Part shown: positions 22,127 through 26,176 of the stretch, one piece after another
Numbering within the stretch: position 1 is the first letter of the stretch
Layout: each line of letters begins with the position of its first letter
NCBI GenBank assembly: GCA_964558295.1
Contig: CAZLDQ010000064.1
Location: forward strand, 1 to 26,176
Origin: JBDKTH01 sp964558295
GTDB taxonomy: Bacteria > Planctomycetota > Planctomycetia > Pirellulales > Thermoguttaceae
Direction of reading: 5' to 3'
Length of the DNA stretch: 26,176 nt
Position numbers and translations under genes: made by a program
The notes under the pieces: model-generated
Database searches by the model: none
Seen by the model: the letters and a program-made list of their open reading frames with translations, nothing else
Told to the model about the DNA's origin: nothing

Positions 22127-22594
22127 TCAGTCGGCCAGGTTGAACTCGAACTGGTTCTCGCCGTCGGGCTTGATCTCCGCGGTCAGCCCCGACGTGCTGA
22201 AGTCGGCGTACTTCACCGGCAAGAGATGGGTTTCTTTGGGAGGGGCCAGGGACAATTCCGGATTGGCGTTGGACTTCTCTGTTTTGATTTTCGTGATCCG
22301 GACTTGCTGCACACCGGCCACCGCGCCGTCACCGGAATCGAACGTGGTCAGGGTGAAACGTCCGGCGCTGTCGGTGACGCCGAAGGCCGCGCGATTCTCG
22401 GCTACGGAGTTGAACACGACCGTCGCGCCGTCGACCGGCTTGCCCTTGTGGAGCACGACCCCCTGGGCCGGATAGGTCTTCGGCCGCTTGGCCGTCCACT
22501 CGTCGGAGGTTCGTGACGAACAGCCTACAGTCAGCAGAAGGAGGGGGAGTATGACGCTAGAGAGTATCAGGCGAGAGAACGATTGAGTTGTCAT
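22127..22594 (-). CDS. Small lipoprotein with carboxypeptidase-regulatory/transthyretin-like fold
   Basis: 155 residues. The signal sequence ends in a lipobox, LTVGC with Cys25. The mature part has AQGVVLHKGKPVDGATVVFNS, VTDSAGRFTLTTF and VRITKIKTE, matching the TTR-like strands of the lipoprotein at 2550, and ends with LTAEIKPDGENQFEFNL. It starts 11 bp after the stop of the DUF1559 gene at 22606-23700 and is the last gene of the sigma - FecR - DUF1559 - lipoprotein operon. Function is unknown. Confidence 0.86.
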   Translation of the reverse strand: MTTQSFSRLILSSVILPLLLLTVGCSSRTSDEWTAKRPKTYPAQGVVLHKGKPVDGATVVFNSVAENRAAFGVTDSAGRFTLTTFDSGDGAVAGVQQVRITKIKTEKSNANPELSLAPPKETHLLPVKYADFSTSGLTAEIKPDGENQFEFNLAD

Positions 22595-22605
22595 TGTGCT
22601 TCTCC

Positions 22606-23700
22606 TCAGTTGCTGGCGGGTTCGCCGCCATCCTTGGAGCCCATCGCTCCCCAGACCCCGTAGGGACTTACCCCGCTCGTCACGGCAGAAGAGGAGAGGT
22701 TGCCCGTATCGATGGTCTCGCTGACAAAGCGGACCGAACCGTCGGCCATTCCCACGTTGACACCGCCCGGATGGCGGCTGCCCATCGTGAGGATGCCGAC
22801 GGTTGTTTCATTGTGGCAGACGGGATTATTGGGTGGAAGGATCGTGTTACAGCCGGTGTAGCCTGACCGCCCATCGCACCAGCGGGTCCCCAAGGAACGG
22901 TTCCGTTTCACTAGGGCCGACTCGTTCGTATAGCGACCGTTCGCATAACCTGCTCGGCAGTTGATGGGGTTGGTCGGATTCGCAGAGGAGTTCCGTCCAA
23001 ACGCATTGCCCGCCGGCGGCCTGGCGATTTCGCCCATGGCAACGGTATTGCTCGTTCCGTCCGTGATTTCCGCAATCCGCGTGTAGCTATGAGGGCCGAA
23101 GATGCCGCGGACCGGGGTCTTCTTTGGGTAGGTGTAGGTACTGCTATCCCAGTGCAGATATTGGTAGGAGTCCCCCGTGCAAAACGCGTAGTTGTTCTGC
23201 CCCCAGCCCGTCACGTTGTCATCGTGGACCACGTCCTTCGTATCGATGTCCGAGGGACACAGAAGTGTGGAAATCTGCGTCTTCCAGGGCTGGAAAGCCG
23301 TGTTCCAGACGTAAGTCGGGCTCTTGGAGATCGTCTCGTACATCGGCATCTGTTCCAGAAAGGGGAGCATGCCGATGAAACCGCTGAAGCGCGGCGTGGT
23401 CGCGCCGTTCATGCCGCTTTCGGCCGGGCCGCCGATGAGAGCCGGAAAGGCGTTGTAGGTGTCGTAGTAGTTGTGCAAGGCCAGCCCCAATTGCTTGAAG
23501 TGGTTCGAACATTGGGCCCGCCGCGCCGCTTCCCGGGCGGCCTGAACCGCCGGCAAAAGCAACGCGATCAAGATTCCGATGATCGCAATCACCACGAGTA
23601 ATTCCACGAGGGTGAACCCCCAGGGGCGTCGGGACAAACACGCCGGCTCTCGGCTGCAGGGAGTCTCCCCCTTCACGTTTGGCATTCGATAATCGGACAT
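22606..23700 (-). CDS. DUF1559 domain-containing prepilin-like protein
   Basis: 364 residues from ATG 23700, with GGAG about 9 bases upstream; the frame extends to 23736, but that would overlap the FecR gene end. The N-tip is unusually long (about 27 residues, ending LSRRPWGFTLVELLVV) before the prepilin-like helix and LLPAVQAAREAARRAQCSN. The body has PFLEQMPMYE, LLCPSD and DGTSNTVAMGE; RHPGGVNVGMADGSVRF is the H-X9-DG motif. A 36-residue tail rich in Ser/Gly follows, longer than in the other copies. It lies 32 bp after the FecR gene, so it should be under the ECF sigma factor's operon. Confidence 0.92.
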   Translation of the reverse strand: MSDYRMPNVKGETPCSREPACLSRRPWGFTLVELLVVIAIIGILIALLLPAVQAAREAARRAQCSNHFKQLGLALHNYYDTYNAFPALIGGPAESGMNGATTPRFSGFIGMLPFLEQMPMYETISKSPTYVWNTAFQPWKTQISTLLCPSDIDTKDVVHDDNVTGWGQNNYAFCTGDSYQYLHWDSSTYTYPKKTPVRGIFGPHSYTRIAEITDGTSNTVAMGEIARPPAGNAFGRNSSANPTNPINCRAGYANGRYTNESALVKRNRSLGTRWCDGRSGYTGCNTILPPNNPVCHNETTVGILTMGSRHPGGVNVGMADGSVRFVSETIDTGNLSSSAVTSGVSPYGVWGAMGSKDGGEPASN

Positions 23701-23732
23701 CGTACAAACTCCAGCACGGGGACAAGTATCGA

Positions 23733-25463
23733 TCAAGGCAAAGCCGGAAAGGCTCGAAGCACTACGTTGTCAACGTACAGCAGACTGGTGGGAGAACTCT
23801 CCATATTCACGAAACTGACGCTGATCGGTTGGCCGACCAGCTCGGGATGTATGCTCGTGTTGAGCGATAGCGCGATGATCGGCTCCATCGCGTTGCGTTC
23901 CGCCACGGAAAAGGAGACGGCAAAGCTCTTGGCGTGCGTACCCGCGCCAAACGCGACACGCCCCCGCGCGCCAGGCACATTGCTCCCTACGTCGGCCGTG
24001 AGCACATAGACCGTGTTCGGCGCAAAATTGCGTTTCGGGGGATGCCCCGGCAGGCCGTCAAACCGCGTGGACAAAACGCTGACGGCCCCCTGGACCACGG
24101 CGTATTGCTCGCCGGTCACGCCCCGAATGGTCGTCCCCTTCGTGCGCAAGCCGTAAGGGCGATTCCAGAAGGGGGCCACGATGTCGCGGGTCTTGGCGTA
24201 GACTTGCGTCTTCGGATCGCTTGCCTGGGCATCACAAAAAGCGGGACCGACCGCCGGCTCTTCAAACGAACCGTTGTGTTGGGTCGGATCGATCAGCACC
24301 TTCACCGGCACCGGCGGCATCGTACGGGTGAACCGCTCGTGCCGCGCGACGGCCATCGCGATGATCTTGGGGAACCAGCCCAGCCCGCCGCCGGAATCGT
24401 TTGGGTCTTCGATCACTCTGGCCGCCTCCCCCGCGCGCAGAAGCTGGCCCGCGCCCATGGTGCCTTGAGGCGTGGTCGTGACGAGTCTCACCTCGCCGGA
24501 GAAGACAACCGTCTCCATCCGGCCGTCGGGAGCGACCTCGGCCCCAAACTCGGTGCCCAGGTCGGTCACGCTGGCCGTCGGCGTGTCGACGGCGAAACCG
24601 CGGGCCCGTTCGGTGGCCGCCTGCCCGGGCAGGCGGCCGAGGGCCAGCAATCCGCCCTTGGCCGACGTGGCGTGCTACGTCACCGGGCCCTGAAGCCTCG
24701 CCGTGAAGCCCGTGTCGTAGGTCAGTTCCAAAAGACCTGCCTCCAGATGAAACTTCTGCCCGATGCAGAACCGATCATAGAAGCCGGCCCGCGCGGCGCC
24801 GGCGCCCCACTGACAGGCATTCATCCCGGTAATCTGGCCCACGCCGACCGGGCGAAGTTCTTCGAACGAGGCCCTCTCCGCCAGCAAAGCTTGGGTCGTT
24901 TCCGGAGAACCGGCCGGCTTGTCCTCCCACATCCACTGCACAACGAAACTCACCAGTAACACCAGCGAGGCCCAGCCCAGGTACTTGACCACGCCAATTT
25001 GCGTCCAACGGCGCAGCGTGCCCCCCAGCGGCCCAAGCAGCGGGACAGCCGGGAGCCCATACTCTGGAGGTTCCGACGCAGGCCGCGGGGCCTTGGTCGG
25101 CACTGGCGGCACCGGGGTTGACTCAAGAATCGCCGAAATCAACTCCAACAGCGGCTCGACATCTTCTTCCCCCTCGGCTCCACAGCAACAAGCTTCTTCC
25201 TGGACGGCTGAAGGAGCGGGCACCGCAGGTGCCTCGCTCTTGATAGCCTCGATCACGCGTTCGATACAACGCTCCACGCGCGCCGGCTCGGGATGAAATA
25301 GGTGGGTAAGCAGTGTGTCGAGCAACTGAAAATCGGCAATCCGTTCATACGCCTCTGGCGTCAAGTCGCCGGCCAAGAGACGCTCTTCGCCGGCGTCCAA
25401 AAAGTCGTTGACAAACCCGTCGAGATCGAAATCGCGGTCATCAGGCGAGCCGGGCGAAGTCAT
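23733..25463 (-). pseudogene. FecR-domain anti-sigma-type protein interrupted by one in-frame TAG
   Basis: Codon 263 (24677-24675) is TAG. Before it come 262 residues: a cytoplasmic helical part, a CCC cluster at 92-94, a transmembrane helix at ~161-178, then VGQITGMNACQW and LTYDTGFTARLQGPVT. After it the same frame runs 313 codons: KGGLLALGRL, VDTPTASVTDLGTEFGAEV, SGEVRLV, then a NGSFEEPAV-led carbohydrate-binding-like domain. Family members read straight through ('LQGPVTYEV...GG..LG.L...TP.A.VTDLGTEFG'), with Tyr where TAG stands, so TAC to TAG is the simplest event. No frameshift is needed. It overlaps the ECF sigma gene in an ATGA. Such proteins sense the outside and control the partner sigma factor. 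It may be a pseudogene, a read-through gene or a sequencing error. Confidence 0.85.
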
Positions 25464-25999
25464 GGGTGTTGTCCTCCCGGCGTCAGCTTGCGCAACACAC
25501 AGTCCAACAGGGCACTCCGCGCCCGCTGAAGCCGCTTCTTGATCACCTCGACCGTCGTATTCAACCGCGAGGCGGTTTCGGCTCGTGACAAACGCATCGT
25601 GTAACGATGACGGATCGTCTCGCGCATCAACTCAGGAAGTTGTTCCAGACAACGCCGCAAGCAGTCGAGTTTCTCGTCGAACGTGTCCCCCGGCTGCTGC
25701 TGGATCGCCGCCAGCCGGGTCTCGAATTGCTCCAGCATGGCCTCGTTGCAGACAGGCATCGCTTTGGCCGCCTGGCGACGGTGGGCCAGCACCACCTTGG
25801 CCGCGATCCCCCGCAGCCACGGCCCAAACGGGCGACTCTGGTCAAAGCGGTCGCTCGTACGCCAGGCAATGAGCATCGTCTCCTGGAACAGGTCATCCAC
25901 GACGGCCGGGTCGCGGACCGCCGAACGTAGATAGACCATCAGCATGGCCGCGTTTTCGCGGACAAGGATGCCAAACAGAGTCCTCGAATCAAGCGTCAC
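25460..25999 (-). CDS. ECF-type RNA polymerase sigma-70 factor (planctomycete type)
   Basis: 179 residues from GTG 25999, which has a GGGGGGG run close upstream; TTG 26032 would add 11 residues that lie in a hairpin, so GTG is preferred, without proof. Region 2: NAAMLMVYLRSAVRDPAVVDDLFQETMLIAWR, containing the core-binding DDLFQET block, then FGPWLRGIAAKVV. Region 4: LPELMRETIRHRYTMRLSRAETASRLNTTVEVIKKRLQRARSAL, a clear -35-binding helix-turn-helix. The gene directs RNA polymerase to its own regulon and is coupled by ATGA to the FecR-type gene, its expected anti-sigma partner. Downstream DUF1559 and lipoprotein genes are probable members of the operon. Confidence 0.92.
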   Translation of the reverse strand: MTLDSRTLFGILVRENAAMLMVYLRSAVRDPAVVDDLFQETMLIAWRTSDRFDQSRPFGPWLRGIAAKVVLAHRRQAAKAMPVCNEAMLEQFETRLAAIQQQPGDTFDEKLDCLRRCLEQLPELMRETIRHRYTMRLSRAETASRLNTTVEVIKKRLQRARSALLDCVLRKLTPGGQHP

Positions 26000-26027
26000 G
26001 GCGCCCCCCCATTTGGATCGCCTCCAA

Positions 26028-26054
26028 CTCAAGAGATGAAGTCATCTTCTTGAG
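26028..26054. promoter_or_regulatory. Imperfect hairpin upstream of the ECF sigma gene
   Basis: CTCAAGAGATGA pairs with TCATCTTCTTGAG apart from one extra base. It spans the region just upstream of the preferred GTG start (25999) and overlaps the alternative TTG start. It could be an operator for autoregulation or a leader hairpin. Confidence 0.35.
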
Positions 26055-26063
26055 TATTGGTTG

Positions 26064-26176
26064 GTGGCGGATCAAAAGGGGACAAAAAAGCCGCGTCACT
26101 TCTTCTGGGGCGAGAAATTCCGCGAAGAAGAGATCGAAAGCCCCGTTCCGGGACGGGACGCCGATAGGCTGCGGGG
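26064..26176 (+). CDS. Possible 5' end of a + strand gene running off the right edge
   Basis: From GTG 26064 a frame stays open to the window end (37 codons), with a hydrophilic translation starting VADQKGTKKPRHFFWGEKF and continuing with EEEIE. There is no recognisable ribosome site and no recognised family. Divergent from the sigma gene. Two other frames here are also open, so this is a weak call. Confidence 0.25.
   Translation, partial: MADQKGTKKPRHFFWGEKFREEEIESPVPGRDADRLR

Noticed and set aside
23934..24959. 341-codon + frame spanning the FecR stop
   Set aside because: Antisense to the FecR gene; Arg/His-rich and without family features.

Overview
The window looks like a chromosomal segment of a GC-rich planctomycete, most likely Pirellulales and possibly near the thermophilic Thermogutta group; the genus is a guess. 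The evidence is four DUF1559 prepilin-like proteins with the C-terminal H-X9-DG motif, two small transthyretin-fold lipoproteins, an ECF sigma factor coupled to a FecR-type anti-sigma gene, and secreted polysaccharide-degrading enzymes. I see no tRNA, rRNA, CRISPR array or transposase.

Layout. 1-499 (-) is the 5' part of a PilB/GspE-type ATPase. 973-1200 (+) is a SlyX-like protein. 1545-3005 (+) is a DUF1559 protein plus a lipoprotein. 3244-4045 (+) is a YdjM-type membrane protein and a tiny ORF. 5460-4042 (-) is a DUF2946-like Cys/His-rich protein plus DUF1559, behind a good sigma-70 promoter.

5727-12536 (+) is the most interesting part. A sigma-54 activator with a cysteine-bearing PAS domain is followed by three small NifX/NifB-type proteins, a DUF5320 protein, two MinD-type ATPases with two [4Fe-4S] ferredoxin motifs each, an IscU-Mrp fusion and a PaaI-type thioesterase. 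The gene set closely resembles the anaerobe-specific Orange Protein (orp) locus of Desulfovibrio, in a planctomycete setting and with a scaffold-carrier fusion. The likely theme is assembly or handling of an Fe-S or mixed-metal cluster under sigma-54 control. A convergent gene (13422-12544) encodes a tetrapyrrole methylase with an apparent signal peptide.

13515-14525 (-) is another DUF1559 gene next to a 28-bp duplication. 14961-21783 is an alpha-glucan degradation block: a GH97 enzyme (+), then a methyltransferase and a 1378-residue GH13 enzyme (-). It is bracketed by two arrays of about 25-bp hairpin repeats. 25999-22127 (-) is an ECF sigma - FecR - DUF1559 - lipoprotein operon. Its FecR gene is interrupted by one in-frame TAG, with the protein family continuing in the same frame on both sides. 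The right edge may hold the start of a further + strand gene.
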